DNA of 64,000 bases. Origin: RBG-16-57-9 sp964529745 (GTDB lineage: Archaea; Thermoproteota; Bathyarchaeia; TCS64). A program made the position numbers and the translations under genes. Below are positions 49,885-58,018 of the stretch, one piece after another; positions within the stretch are counted from its first letter, which is position 1; every line of letters starts with the position of its first letter. The notes beneath the pieces were generated by a model that saw only the letters and a program-made list of their open reading frames with translations, did no database searches and was not told the DNA's origin. The stretch covers positions 1-64,000 of the forward strand of contig CAZGZR010000004.1 of the NCBI GenBank assembly GCA_964529745.1. The letters run 5' to 3'.

Positions 49885-50088
49885 ATGGTTGACGCTAGAG
49901 CCCTGATCGAACACCATGAGGAGAGAACGGGCCGCTGTTTCACAATGGCGTGTAGGTGGAACAAAGATGAGGGCTGCGATAAGCCTAAGGAGGCGCCGTG
50001 CCCCCAAGAGGTGGTGCTGACCGGGAACATGGACGCCGGCGCCGGTATAGACATGAAGAGGGAGTGGAAAAAACGGGTACCAGTATAG
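49885..50088 (+). CDS. Small Cys-rich protein
   Basis: 67 residues from ATG 49885. CFTMACRWNKDEGCDKPKEAPC is a Cys-rich site resembling the end of the previous protein. The longer frame upstream overlaps that gene and is unlikely. Confidence 0.6.
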   Translation: MVDARALIEHHEERTGRCFTMACRWNKDEGCDKPKEAPCPQEVVLTGNMDAGAGIDMKREWKKRVPV

Positions 50089-50951
50089 TGGAGAGAGGAG
50101 TCCCCGACGTCTACATGGAGATGGATCGGCGGGACCAGTTACAGATAGTAGCCGAGGCCATGGGCGAAGTTGTAGAAGAGCTCGTTTATGTGGTTCAGGG
50201 GAAGAAAGGCCTCAGCTACAAGGGAGTTAACACCATAGGCTTCTATATGGGGGACTTAGGGGTTGAGGAATGGGTGGACTGGCAGAGAATACAGATGGGG
50301 GAACAGATGTACTGGAGCGCCACCGTCAGAGGGTACAACGAGCGGTACAACCTGAAAGCACTAGGAACCGCCGAGGCCCCCGAGATGATGGAGGTCTACG
50401 ACAGAGACGACAAAAAAAACAAGATACCGGACGGTAAAGGCGGTTTTAAGACCCACCTAGAGTTTGACCGGTTTTGTCGTCGCAAGGCTCTAAGCATGGC
50501 GCAGCGGAACGCCAAGCGGGCGGTTATACCTGAACCCGTGTTACTGAAATGGCTAAACTACTTCTGGGATAAGAAGCAGGGGAAAGATGTGGAGATCCCC
50601 TTCAAGGTAAAGGCAGTGGATGCCGACTTTAAGGTAGTGGACGAAGCAGGAAAGGAAAAAACGAAACCTAAACCTCAAAGGAGAGACAGGACGAAGAAGA
50701 GCGAACCACAGCCGACGGGAAACGAAAAACCGACTGTTGAGATGGTGACGGCGATCCTGAGCCTGGGGGGCTTCAACAAGAAGAAGGCAGAGCAGCTCAT
50801 GGAGATCAGAGAAGAAGAGAAGTACATAGTGGTGAAGCTAAAAGATGATATACCGGATGAAGAGTATTACCGCCTAGAGCAATCCCTAACAAGCTTTAAA
50901 CCCGAGTACCGAGAAACCGGTGGGTACGGCGAGTTCTACATAGAAAAGTGA
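50088..50951 (+). CDS. Putative ssDNA-annealing/recombination protein
   Basis: 287 residues from GTG 50088 (TAGTG overlap with the previous stop). The N-terminal 170 residues, ending CRRKALSMAQRNAKRAVIPEPVLLKW, have the layout of phage Rad52/ERF-like annealing proteins, where the basic RKALSxAQRNAxR helix is typical. The C-terminal part has a basic disordered linker and a small helical/beta domain (LSLGGFNKKKAEQLMEI). Close to TFB. Low-to-moderate certainty. Confidence 0.55.
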   Translation: MERGVPDVYMEMDRRDQLQIVAEAMGEVVEELVYVVQGKKGLSYKGVNTIGFYMGDLGVEEWVDWQRIQMGEQMYWSATVRGYNERYNLKALGTAEAPEMMEVYDRDDKKNKIPDGKGGFKTHLEFDRFCRRKALSMAQRNAKRAVIPEPVLLKWLNYFWDKKQGKDVEIPFKVKAVDADFKVVDEAGKEKTKPKPQRRDRTKKSEPQPTGNEKPTVEMVTAILSLGGFNKKKAEQLMEIREEEKYIVVKLKDDIPDEEYYRLEQSLTSFKPEYRETGGYGEFYIEK

Positions 50952-50958
50952 GGCTTAC

Positions 50959-51954
50959 ATGCAGACAAGCGACTATGAGGAACCCATAGAGGCCCCCAAC
51001 AGGTGCTCGGAGTGTGGCTCTAGAAACTTGGTAACCACTCAAGACACCCTCGAGGTAGTGTGCCGCGACTGTGGAACTGTATTGACGACGGTAGTGGCCA
51101 ACCGAGATAGAGAGTGGAGGGCCTTTTCCTACGATGAACACCAGACACGAACAAGAACGGGCCCGCCTCTTGATAGTCGTATAGAGAAGCCGTTGACGAC
51201 GTACATACCTCAGAACGGCATAGACACGAACGGGAACCTTCTGGACTTAGAGACCCGACGACAGATGCGACGGATCTCGAGGTGGAACAACAGGGTTAAC
51301 ACCTTCGACTCCAGGGATCGAAACTTCAGGATAGCACAGACAGATCTTCTTACAATAAGAGATAACCTAAACATCCCTAACGGAGTCTATGAAACCTCTC
51401 TGTTTGTCTACCGTAAAGCCCTGGACGCATCGCTCATTAGAGGAAGAACGATAAAAGACATAGCGCTGGCAGCCATGTACATGGCGTGCAGAATCAATGA
51501 TCACCCCATCTCCATCACCGAGTTTGCGGAGAAGGGGGACTTAAAGAAGAAAGACCTGGCCCGCTGCTACCGGCTGCTGATCCGAAACCTAGACATTGAT
51601 ATCCCCAACCCTCAAGAGAAGCAGAGGATAAAGCGTATAGCTAACAAGCTGGAGATGAACCTTACAGTTCAGCAGTACGCATACCTGATCCTCCAAGAAG
51701 CGAAACGGCTGAGATCCACCATAGGTAAAGACCCAAAAGGATTAGCAGCGGCCGCACTCTACCTGGCTCAGAGATATATTGACTCTGGCGAGAAACCTAA
51801 AACACAGGAAGAGATAGCAAACGAAGCTAAAACGACGGAGGTAACCGTCCGTAACCGGTATAAAGGGCTCATAAATGACCTAGGCGAGGAAAAACTTCTC
51901 GAGATAAGAGACCACCTAAGAGGCTCGAATTTCTACTTTTCTGATGCCTCATGA
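50959..51954 (+). CDS. tfb: Transcription factor B (TFB)
   Basis: 331 residues. Zinc ribbon C16-x2-C19...C35-x2-C38, a B-finger/linker region (REWRAFSYDEHQTRTRTGPP), then two cyclin repeats (about 125-220 and 225-320) with final HTH (TQEEIANEAKTTEVTVRNRY). Complete. Element-encoded TFB could redirect host RNA polymerase to element promoters. Confidence 0.95.
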   Translation: MQTSDYEEPIEAPNRCSECGSRNLVTTQDTLEVVCRDCGTVLTTVVANRDREWRAFSYDEHQTRTRTGPPLDSRIEKPLTTYIPQNGIDTNGNLLDLETRRQMRRISRWNNRVNTFDSRDRNFRIAQTDLLTIRDNLNIPNGVYETSLFVYRKALDASLIRGRTIKDIALAAMYMACRINDHPISITEFAEKGDLKKKDLARCYRLLIRNLDIDIPNPQEKQRIKRIANKLEMNLTVQQYAYLILQEAKRLRSTIGKDPKGLAAAALYLAQRYIDSGEKPKTQEEIANEAKTTEVTVRNRYKGLINDLGEEKLLEIRDHLRGSNFYFSDAS

Positions 51955-52253
51955 AACAGGTGCGTCGGGTCCTCAGGGTGAGCTCGGCAGAAAAACACGT
52001 CGGCGCCGTAGTCTAATGCAAGCCGCCAAGCAGCTAGAGCAGGTTTAAGCTTCTTAAACAGGTACACGCTGGGCTGCACCAGCTCACCGTCGTCGGTCTC
52101 CTCGATCACCCGTTTAAGGTTCACGTAAAACTGTGTGCTGGTTCGAGGCCGAAAAGTATAGCCCAGAAGAAAGGGACCTCCCGGGTTCTCGAGATCCCTT
52201 AGCGAATCTAATATTTGATGGGCTTTACTCACTCTGACCAAATGGCTCGACAT
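51933..52253 (-). CDS. Hypothetical protein
   Basis: 106 residues, helix/beta mix (RVSKAHQILDSLRDLENPGGPFLLGYTFRPRTSTQFYVNLK). TTAAAATATAG on the minus strand upstream is a good TATA box. Overlaps the TFB 3' end by 22 bases. Confidence 0.6.
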   Translation of the reverse strand: MSSHLVRVSKAHQILDSLRDLENPGGPFLLGYTFRPRTSTQFYVNLKRVIEETDDGELVQPSVYLFKKLKPALAAWRLALDYGADVFFCRAHPEDPTHLFHEASEK

Positions 52254-52318
52254 AAACTATACACTTACACTATATTTTAATAATATCTTACGTTATACCC
52301 TATACAAGTGCACGAGTT

Positions 52319-52669
52319 ATGAAGAAGGGTATCGTAATATTCGCTATCCCCCGGCGGTGGCCTCCTGACGCACCGGCTGAGGAGCAACGAGACCTCTACG
52401 AGGAGATAAAGACGGGAAAGAAGACCGTGGAGTACAGGGACGCAACACCGTATTGGGCGAAAAGGCTTCTTATCCATAAAAGGGTTCCACCGACAAAGTA
52501 CCGACACAGCTTCAAGCACCAGCTGAAAGTGAAGAGGGCTTGGTTCACCGTAGGGTTTCCCAAGGGGAGTGTCCCGCGCCTCGAGGCCGACATAACTGAT
52601 CTTATCTACGACTCGGATACAGAGCAGTTCGAGATACACATAGCCAATGTGAAGGAGGTAAAGGAATGA
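52319..52669 (+). CDS. ASCH-domain-like protein
   Basis: 116 residues. EEIKTGKKTVEYRDATPYWAKRLL is the ASCH signature region (PUA-like beta barrel with a basic cleft), and LEADITDLIYDS fits the following strands. ASCH domains bind RNA or modified nucleosides; some act as amidohydrolases or ribonucleases. Start ATG 52319 follows an AT-rich stretch. Confidence 0.65.
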   Translation: MKKGIVIFAIPRRWPPDAPAEEQRDLYEEIKTGKKTVEYRDATPYWAKRLLIHKRVPPTKYRHSFKHQLKVKRAWFTVGFPKGSVPRLEADITDLIYDSDTEQFEIHIANVKEVKE

Positions 52670-52866
52670 AGGAAAATGATCCGAGATTCAACCGTCTTAA
52701 AGAGCTTGGCCATAAATGTGGGTTTCTAGGGGTTAGCTGGGATACCTCAAAAGAGGGAATCATTATTAGGATTTGTTTCGACTCCCCAGAAGAAGTAGAG
52801 AAACCTGTCTCTCCATGCGGTAGCAGTCTAGAAGACAGTGTAAAGATTAGGGAGGTGACGGAGTGA
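52666..52866 (+). CDS. Small hypothetical protein
   Basis: 66 residues, overlapping neighbours on both sides by 4 bases. Cys at HKCGFLG, RICFD and SPCGSS. No family recognised. Confidence 0.55.
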   Translation: MKENDPRFNRLKELGHKCGFLGVSWDTSKEGIIIRICFDSPEEVEKPVSPCGSSLEDSVKIREVTE

Positions 52867-53072
52867 CAGAGAAAAAAGAGTTTCAGTTCATAGAGATCGA
52901 TGCCCTAGCGAGCCTGGAAGAGGAGTTCGAGCAGGGAGGCCGCCCCTTCCAGGGGTACCTCATGAGAAAGGTGCTGGACACCGTGGCGCCCGGGTGGAGA
53001 AAAGAGCATCCGCAGTACAAGATACTCCTGAAACAAGAGGAAGCTAGAGACAAGATTCAGGGACGAAAGTAA
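52863..53072 (+). CDS. Small helical protein
   Basis: 69 residues from GTG 52863. Acidic start and basic end (KILLKQEEARDKIQGRK). No motif recognised. Operon with the ASCH gene. Confidence 0.55.
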   Translation: MTEKKEFQFIEIDALASLEEEFEQGGRPFQGYLMRKVLDTVAPGWRKEHPQYKILLKQEEARDKIQGRK

Positions 53073-53073
53073 A

Positions 53074-53508
53074 ATGGATGATGAGATGTGTGTTCTCTGC
53101 CGTAAGGCTATGGGGCGAGGTACTAAGCCCCGCTACGTCATAGATTGGGAGAAAGGGGAGCTGCTAGGTAGGGCTCACACTGGCTGCGTAGACGAAACCT
53201 TGGAACCCAGATTCTATTATCCTGTGATGCCTCCGGCTTCCTTGGAGATAGCGTTTGCGAAGAGGCTTAAACCGGTGATAGACGATATCAGTATGCGGAA
53301 CGAGGGAAAAAAATGGGATAAAAACGACTTCAATAAGTTTCAGTTAGCCACGGCGGTAATATTCAAGGTCTCGAACGCGGAAGAATTTGCTGAGCATCCC
53401 AGAGTGAAGGCGTTAACCAGCTGGTGGCTGACCGGCTCAAAGATAATAGATCAGGACGAATACGATTCTTATTTTGAGTGGATACACAGCTTTTTAGAGG
53501 AGGGGTAA
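53074..53508 (+). CDS. Hypothetical protein with Cys2-His-Cys site
   Basis: 144 residues. MCVLCRKAM at 5-13 and AHTGCVD near 36-41 could bind zinc; the rest is helical. Starts 1 base after the previous stop. Confidence 0.6.
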   Translation: MDDEMCVLCRKAMGRGTKPRYVIDWEKGELLGRAHTGCVDETLEPRFYYPVMPPASLEIAFAKRLKPVIDDISMRNEGKKWDKNDFNKFQLATAVIFKVSNAEEFAEHPRVKALTSWWLTGSKIIDQDEYDSYFEWIHSFLEEG

Positions 53509-53512
53509 AAAA

Positions 53513-53818
53513 ATGGGCAAATTAGGTATTTTTCAAGATATTAAATGTTTATTAGGTCTTCATAGGATGCACGCCTTCAATTTTTATGATGAACACGGAA
53601 ATCTATGGTATACAGATGAATGTTTAAACTGTTCACATGGGGTATGCTTCAGATTTGTTCGTAAGTTATCTGAAGAAGAAAGAGAAAAACCAATCTGGGA
53701 GATACTAGGAACAACAAGAGAGATTTATTATGGGGAAGACAATAAGGTGAGAAAACAATTTCTGGAGGTTTCAACATCAAGACCCCCTTGGTTGTACCTA
53801 CATAGAGCCTATTTATAG
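53513..53818 (+). CDS. Hypothetical protein, AT-rich gene
   Basis: 101 residues. Cys at KCLLG, ECLNC and VCF suggest zinc. The gene is much AT-richer than its neighbours, so probably a recent arrival. GGAGGGG site before ATG 53513. Confidence 0.6.
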   Translation: MGKLGIFQDIKCLLGLHRMHAFNFYDEHGNLWYTDECLNCSHGVCFRFVRKLSEEEREKPIWEILGTTREIYYGEDNKVRKQFLEVSTSRPPWLYLHRAYL

Positions 53819-53857
53819 GTAGGATAATTAAAATCGGGGTATCCTTGTATAACCTGA

Positions 53858-54070
53858 ATGTGGGTGTTAAAGAAGCTAGACGAGTTGATCATGAAACACG
53901 CGGTATTGAAAGGCCTAGCGTTTGGGGTTATCCTCTTCATCATATTTCCTCTGTGGGGTATCTTAGGGAGACTAGAGCAAATAATGATGTGGCTGAAGGG
54001 ATACGACTACGATAGAGGGTACAGCGGGTACCGCCACAGAGAGACCGGGAAAAGACCCCCCTCGTCTTGA
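53858..54070 (+). CDS. Small membrane protein
   Basis: 70 residues with one transmembrane segment (about 18-37, LKGLAFGVILFIIFPLWGIL) and a Tyr/Arg-rich tail (YDYDRGYSGYRHRETGKRPP). Possibly envelope-associated. Confidence 0.6.
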   Translation: MWVLKKLDELIMKHAVLKGLAFGVILFIIFPLWGILGRLEQIMMWLKGYDYDRGYSGYRHRETGKRPPSS

Positions 54071-54073
54071 TGG

Positions 54074-54104
54074 ATTATTAAATACCTCCTAGAGAATACT
54101 GTAA
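54074..54104 (+). promoter_or_regulatory. TATA box of candidate structural gene
   Basis: ATTATTAAATACC at about 54072-54084 lies 22-30 bases before GTG 54105, with no ribosome site between: a leaderless promoter of the strong type. Confidence 0.55.
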
Positions 54105-54953
54105 GTGGCTATGTTCAAGGAAAGGATTCACCCTAATCTAGTATCCGTCCAAAACATATTCTTCGGACGAATGTACACCAGCGACCTGATCCTGATGTAC
54201 CGCGCCATAACTGGACGATACATAGAGTACCCCAGCCTCTTCGCAATGACCGCCTGCCTGGGACTATTCCATGACACCACCCAGGCGCTGGGGCTTGTCG
54301 GTGCCCCCACCACAACCGCGCTGATGGTCGGAAACATGGCCGAGATATACTACAACGACGCCGTTAGAAACACGGTGTTCAACCTCGACGTCGAGGAGTT
54401 CCAGGACCCGGAGCTCCTGGAGGGCTGGGACGGATTCACCGATCTGCTATGGAAAGACATTAAGCGCATGAAGCTAACACCGCCTAAGCTACCCACGCTG
54501 GCCTTCGATATCCCTAAAATCACGATCCCCCCTGAGCAGCTCGATACCCTGTCCATAGAGGACCGATTCGTGTACTACATCTACAGGGGCGACGTCGAGT
54601 GGACCGAATACGGCTTAAAGACGATATCGCAGTACACCCCTGAAATGGTGCCCCTAATATCCACCTTCTACCCAGACTTCAAGAGGATCATGGAGCTCTA
54701 CGGCGAATGGGTAGGCTCCAGAATATTCCGAGAAGAGGCCACCGAGAGAGCAAAGATCATAACCAAAGTGGTTTTCCTCAGCAACTACCGTTGGTACGCC
54801 CTGGTGGGTGATCTCCTGTCCCCCGTCGACGTGATATTCATGCGGTCAGGGTTCCAAAGAGGCCTGCTAAAGGTGGCGGACATGATAAGGAGGGAGGCAG
54901 AGGGGATCCACCTAGTATCTGAAAAGGAGGCATACCCTAAGGCCTGGCTGTGA
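54105..54953 (+). CDS. Candidate structural protein, abundantly expressed type
   Basis: 282 residues from GTG 54105 (ATG 54111 possible). Mostly helical with hydrophobic stretches (LFAMTACLGLFHDTTQALGLVGAP). C-rich third positions like the block at 18.5-20.9 kb, and its own strong promoter, suggest high expression. No enzyme motif. Could be a coat or membrane-shaping virion protein; unproven. Confidence 0.6.
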   Translation: MAMFKERIHPNLVSVQNIFFGRMYTSDLILMYRAITGRYIEYPSLFAMTACLGLFHDTTQALGLVGAPTTTALMVGNMAEIYYNDAVRNTVFNLDVEEFQDPELLEGWDGFTDLLWKDIKRMKLTPPKLPTLAFDIPKITIPPEQLDTLSIEDRFVYYIYRGDVEWTEYGLKTISQYTPEMVPLISTFYPDFKRIMELYGEWVGSRIFREEATERAKIITKVVFLSNYRWYALVGDLLSPVDVIFMRSGFQRGLLKVADMIRREAEGIHLVSEKEAYPKAWL

Positions 54954-54963
54954 GGCGACCGCC

Positions 54964-55497
54964 CTGAGGGAGAAACTGAAGGAACGCCTAAGTGAGCGCC
55001 TACGGTTCAGGGGAACCGTCGAGAAGTACGGACTTAAGCCGGCGTACAAGGGGCTCCCCCTCGAGACTATTTTGCTGGTTGACATATACCTGATTTCTGG
55101 TGAAATGGTGACAGATCACCTTTGGCTTAATGTGACAAAGGGGTTCAAGGCGCTAGGAACCCTCTACCCTGGAGACGTCGTAGCCTTCGATGCTCGAGTG
55201 ACGTCCTACTTGAAGGGCTACGAGGGTGAGGGTGAGCCCCAGGAGTTAGACTACAGGCTGAGCCGCCCCACAAACGTTAAGTTATGGCGCCGCGGCGACA
55301 CGGGGAGCCCAGACTATTACCTGGTGTGCCCTGAGTGTGGATACCATAACCGCCAGGGAGAAGAAAACTGCCGGCGCTGCAGGGAGCTCCTGGTCCAGAT
55401 ATCTGGACAAGAGGAGTGTGTACCCGAGTATACACCCTCCTCGAGGACGCTGTATCAGCAGCAGACGCTTTTCCCTGAAGCTGAGGAGGAGAAGTGA
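54964..55497 (+). CDS. OB-fold-like protein with zinc ribbon, probable CTG start
   Basis: 177 residues if started at CTG 54964. The segment before the first TTG (55072) is clearly part of the protein: RLRFRGTVEKYGLKPAYKGL leads into LLVDIYLISGEMVTDHLWLNVTKGF, a recurring domain in phage and mobile-element proteins. A zinc ribbon (CPECGYHN...CRRC) is near 120-142. There is no ATG, GTG or TTG between the upstream stop in this frame and 55072. GAGG lies 8-9 bases before CTG. Confidence 0.65.
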   Translation: MREKLKERLSERLRFRGTVEKYGLKPAYKGLPLETILLVDIYLISGEMVTDHLWLNVTKGFKALGTLYPGDVVAFDARVTSYLKGYEGEGEPQELDYRLSRPTNVKLWRRGDTGSPDYYLVCPECGYHNRQGEENCRRCRELLVQISGQEECVPEYTPSSRTLYQQQTLFPEAEEEK

Positions 55498-55553
55498 ATT
55501 AGGCTTGAATATATGTACATATACTATTGACCATATATCGGAGTCTCTAAGGC

Positions 55554-56093
55554 ATGTCTTGGAATAACGAGAACCGTAAGCGGCTTGAAGAAATCTATAC
55601 TCGCCTTGGAGAGACGCCCCCCTGTCCCGTTATTAAAGGGGTCTTATTAAGGGAGATACGAGAACAAACTGAGTATTGCCTACTAATTAATCCTTATGGT
55701 AAAACCCCTGAAGAGGTTGGTCTTGACGTATACAGTCAAGACTATCACCTGAGAACAAGACTGGTCTCTGGGTCTTATCTGAATAAATCGACGAGAAAAC
55801 CCCTGCTTATCTCTACTGAACTCTACAACGGCGACACGTCTCCTGTCGTAGCTGACATAATAACGGCGGTTGGAAACCAAGACGATGTATTCTGTAAGGG
55901 AGGCTACGTGTACGGAGAACATGGCTTCGTGTGCTATCACAGAACAAAGTCATGGGATTCACTGGAGGCTATGACGCTCCGGGAAGCCCTAAAGCGAAGG
56001 GGAGGGGACAATAAGCCAACATTTGAGGCGTTCAATCATTTTTATAGTAAAATCTGCGAGTATCAATTCAAGGATAACGGAATACCCCTTTAA
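55554..56093 (+). CDS. Hypothetical protein
   Basis: 179 residues. CATATATC 20-27 bases upstream fits a leaderless start. Alpha/beta, with scattered Cys and a YVYGEHGFVCYHR strand. No family recognised. Convergent with the next gene, whose stop is adjacent. Confidence 0.6.
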   Translation: MSWNNENRKRLEEIYTRLGETPPCPVIKGVLLREIREQTEYCLLINPYGKTPEEVGLDVYSQDYHLRTRLVSGSYLNKSTRKPLLISTELYNGDTSPVVADIITAVGNQDDVFCKGGYVYGEHGFVCYHRTKSWDSLEAMTLREALKRRGGDNKPTFEAFNHFYSKICEYQFKDNGIPL

Positions 56094-56792
56094 TTAAGAA
56101 GAGGCTCTACTATAATGCTCTAAGGCTTCTTTTCCCTTTTCCGTGATCCTGTATCGGGCTCGGTGATGCCTAACTTTGGTACTTGGATTGATGCTTAGAT
56201 GCCAGTCCGAGGTTATCATGCCTTCATCCAGGAGTGTCTTTAGGCTGCGGCTGTAGCTAGCATATTTCCTGTTGGCCTTAGCGGTGCCCTCATGAAGTTC
56301 ATCTACCCAGTCAAAGTGTTTCTTCACCACGGGGCTGTCTTTCATCTCGGGATGCTCGAGGGAGAGCCTGACCGCCATTATGCGGCCCATGAAGTTGTAA
56401 GGTGCAGCAGACTGCCCTATCCTCTTTCCCATTAAAGCCGAGGCTACTTTCATCTGAGGAGGCGCGTGGTCATACTCATGGTCCCAATAATCTATCGTTT
56501 GTAGACCTGTTTGACCTGGGCGGACTCTGTACTGTTTCCCCATAGCCTCTATTTCCTTTATTTTCTCCTCAAGCTTCTCTTCTGGGACCACAACCATCTC
56601 CCAGCCCCATTTTCTCCTCTCTGTATAGGGGGTGATCCCCTCGGCTCTCAAGATGATCTCCGTCTGCTCTATGCCGTGGGTTGCCTCATGGTATCCATGC
56701 TCCTCGGGGTCCTTCAAGTCGTTGAGTACCTGGAGTATGCTAAGCATCTTTTTTCCCATTCTGAACCTTCTCATGTGTGGAGCGCTCCTCAT
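56094..56792 (-). CDS. Winged-helix regulator with long helical N-terminus
   Basis: 232 residues (starts at 56792, 56774 or 56759 possible). The C-terminal 90 residues, SYSRSLKTLLDEGMITSDWHLS...HHRARYRITEKGKEAL, form a winged helix. The promoter holds a CTTAAC-N9-GTTAAG inverted repeat, a likely autoregulatory operator. Confidence 0.65.
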   Translation of the reverse strand: MRSAPHMRRFRMGKKMLSILQVLNDLKDPEEHGYHEATHGIEQTEIILRAEGITPYTERRKWGWEMVVVPEEKLEEKIKEIEAMGKQYRVRPGQTGLQTIDYWDHEYDHAPPQMKVASALMGKRIGQSAAPYNFMGRIMAVRLSLEHPEMKDSPVVKKHFDWVDELHEGTAKANRKYASYSRSLKTLLDEGMITSDWHLSINPSTKVRHHRARYRITEKGKEALEHYSRASS

Positions 56793-56795
56793 AAC

Positions 56796-56816
56796 TTAAC
56801 GTTTAGTCAGTTAAGG
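56796..56816. promoter_or_regulatory. Inverted repeat CTTAAC-N9-GTTAAG
   Basis: Six-base arms flank nine bases just upstream of the ATG at 56792, with one more GTTAAG copy about 35 bases further (near 56840-56846). Plausible operator for the winged-helix product. Confidence 0.45.
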
Positions 56817-56870
56817 GGAGCCCATCAGAACATATAAAAGTTAAGTTACCCTCGTCAAGGAGGTTAAGCC

Positions 56871-56957
56871 GTGAGTAAGTGCGGATATCCGCACGAACTC
56901 TTTCCTGTTTGGATATCCGAACAAGAAGGCGAAGACCGTCTTCACCTAAGGAGTTAA
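56871..56957 (+). CDS. Possible tiny peptide (28 aa) with palindromes inside
   Basis: GTG 56871 follows a strong AAGGAGGTTAAG site. It reads MSKCGYPHELFPVWISEQ... to TAA 56957. Both internal GGATATCC palindromes encode part of it. It could be a leader peptide or chance. Confidence 0.3.
   Translation: MSKCGYPHELFPVWISEQEGEDRLHLRS
56879..56922. repeat. Two GGATATCC-centred palindromes
   Basis: GTGCGGATATCCGCAC (56879-56894) is a perfect 16-bp palindrome; GTTTGGATATCCGAAC (56907-56922) is the same form with one mismatch. A third related site is at 57411-57426. They flank the winged-helix gene 56946-57353. Confidence 0.65.
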
Positions 56958-57353
56958 TATTATCGATGGATCAGTTTTCCTAACTATGCTTGAGCCGTAT
57001 GGCGCCCACTTTAGTATCTTGACGTCTATTGCGTTAAGTAGATCGACGTGCTTCCAGTAAACCGGATGTGTCTTTCTCTTGGCTATGATCCCTCTCTGCG
57101 TGAGCCTGTTCAGTGAGCGGTTCACCGAGTACCTGACATCTTCGTAGGGGCGCCCAGGAGGCCAGTCAGGATCCCCCATGTGAGCCATCCCATAATATAT
57201 GCGTTGATCTAACGGTAGCCTCTCGAAGAGCTTACAGTATTTGGCGACGTCGGGGTATAGTGCACAGGTTACTTCCTTTGTTGTCATCCAGCCCTTGTTC
57301 TCCTTGAGGATGCGAAGGATATCCCGCTGTTCGTTGCTTAGTCCTCTTCCCAT
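56946..57353 (-). CDS. Winged-helix regulator
   Basis: 135 residues. N-terminal LSNEQRDILRILKENKGWMTTKEVTCALYPD and a later SVNRSLNRLTQRGIIAKRK make a winged helix with an inserted loop. A GGATATCC site lies about 60 bases before its start and two more follow its end, so it may bind them. Confidence 0.65.
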   Translation of the reverse strand: MGRGLSNEQRDILRILKENKGWMTTKEVTCALYPDVAKYCKLFERLPLDQRIYYGMAHMGDPDWPPGRPYEDVRYSVNRSLNRLTQRGIIAKRKTHPVYWKHVDLLNAIDVKILKWAPYGSSIVRKTDPSIILTP

Positions 57354-57410
57354 TTCTATCGGTATCAGAGTTAGAGTGATACCATTAAAAAGTTTGCGGG
57401 TTGGCCTATA

Positions 57411-57426
57411 CGTTCGGATATCCTAA
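57411..57426. promoter_or_regulatory. Third GGATATCC site, upstream of winged-helix gene
   Basis: CGTTCGGATATCCTAA keeps the TTCGGATATCC half of the palindrome and lies about 60 bases before ATG 57353. Likely operator or promoter-associated site. Confidence 0.5.
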
Positions 57427-57597
57427 TGAGAACGTATTATCCATATTAGCGAAACGGTGGTGGTAAAATTAACATGTTTAATGAAAACAGGGCTGAGGCT
57501 AGATCATGGGCTGCTGAAAAACATGGGTAGAATTAACAGATTTGTGTAACCGTTAATCAATAATACTTCCTCTTGTGCCCGCACGAGAAAAAAGGGT

Positions 57598-57852
57598 TTA
57601 GAGGTTTAGTTCGCCTAGAACCTTTCCGTCCTGGTGATAGTGTTCCTTGAGGGCTTTCTTCAATGGGGCCAGGGCGTAATCGATCTCTATCTCCCGGACG
57701 TAGCCTATTGCGTTATCCCTCTCGGCGACCACTATAGCCATGATAGTCTCTGTTATGGCTGAAGCTTGCTCGGGCTCCATGATTCCGCTTAAGCGGTCTC
57801 GAAGGACGTCTAGCTGAGCCTCTGCCTCTTCTGATAAAGTAGGGTCTTTCAA
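57598..57852 (-). CDS. Small hypothetical protein under shared operator
   Basis: 84 residues, helical, acidic first half. No motif. Operator site 3 (57874-57888) lies 22 bases before ATG 57852. Monocistronic. Perhaps an early regulator. Confidence 0.6.
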   Translation of the reverse strand: MKDPTLSEEAEAQLDVLRDRLSGIMEPEQASAITETIMAIVVAERDNAIGYVREIEIDYALAPLKKALKEHYHQDGKVLGELNL

Positions 57853-57873
57853 CTCAGAACCTCAGAATCAGGT

Positions 57874-57888
57874 TATACAACTTGTATA
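57874..57888 (-). promoter_or_regulatory. Operator TATACAANTTGTATA, site 3
   Basis: Perfect palindrome TATACAACTTGTATA after GATAAA on the minus strand. Same arrangement as the other sites; a large dyad (57910-57993) lies on its other side. Confidence 0.75.
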
Positions 57889-57909
57889 TTTATCGTTTAT
57901 GTGGAGAAT

Positions 57910-57993
57910 GGCACCGCCGTAGAAATGGGAAGGGTCAGGATGCCTGAAGGGTGCCCTAGAGCCCTTCTTGAGGCCACACACTACGACGGTGCA
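57910..57993. other. Large stem-loop between operator and AAA+ gene end
   Basis: GCACCGCCGTAG (near 57911-57922) pairs with CTACGACGGTGC (near 57982-57993), one mismatch. Inside, GAAGGG/CCCTTC forms a second hairpin. Could be a small RNA, an attenuator or the terminator of the leftward AAA+ transcript. Only a doubtful 49-codon frame covers it. Confidence 0.4.
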
Positions 57994-58018
57994 CAAATAA
58001 AGAAAAGGGCACCCGTGT

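Noticed and set aside
57470..57529. ATG-initiated 18-codon frame near 57473
   Set aside because: Too short, with no ribosome site or conservation evidence.
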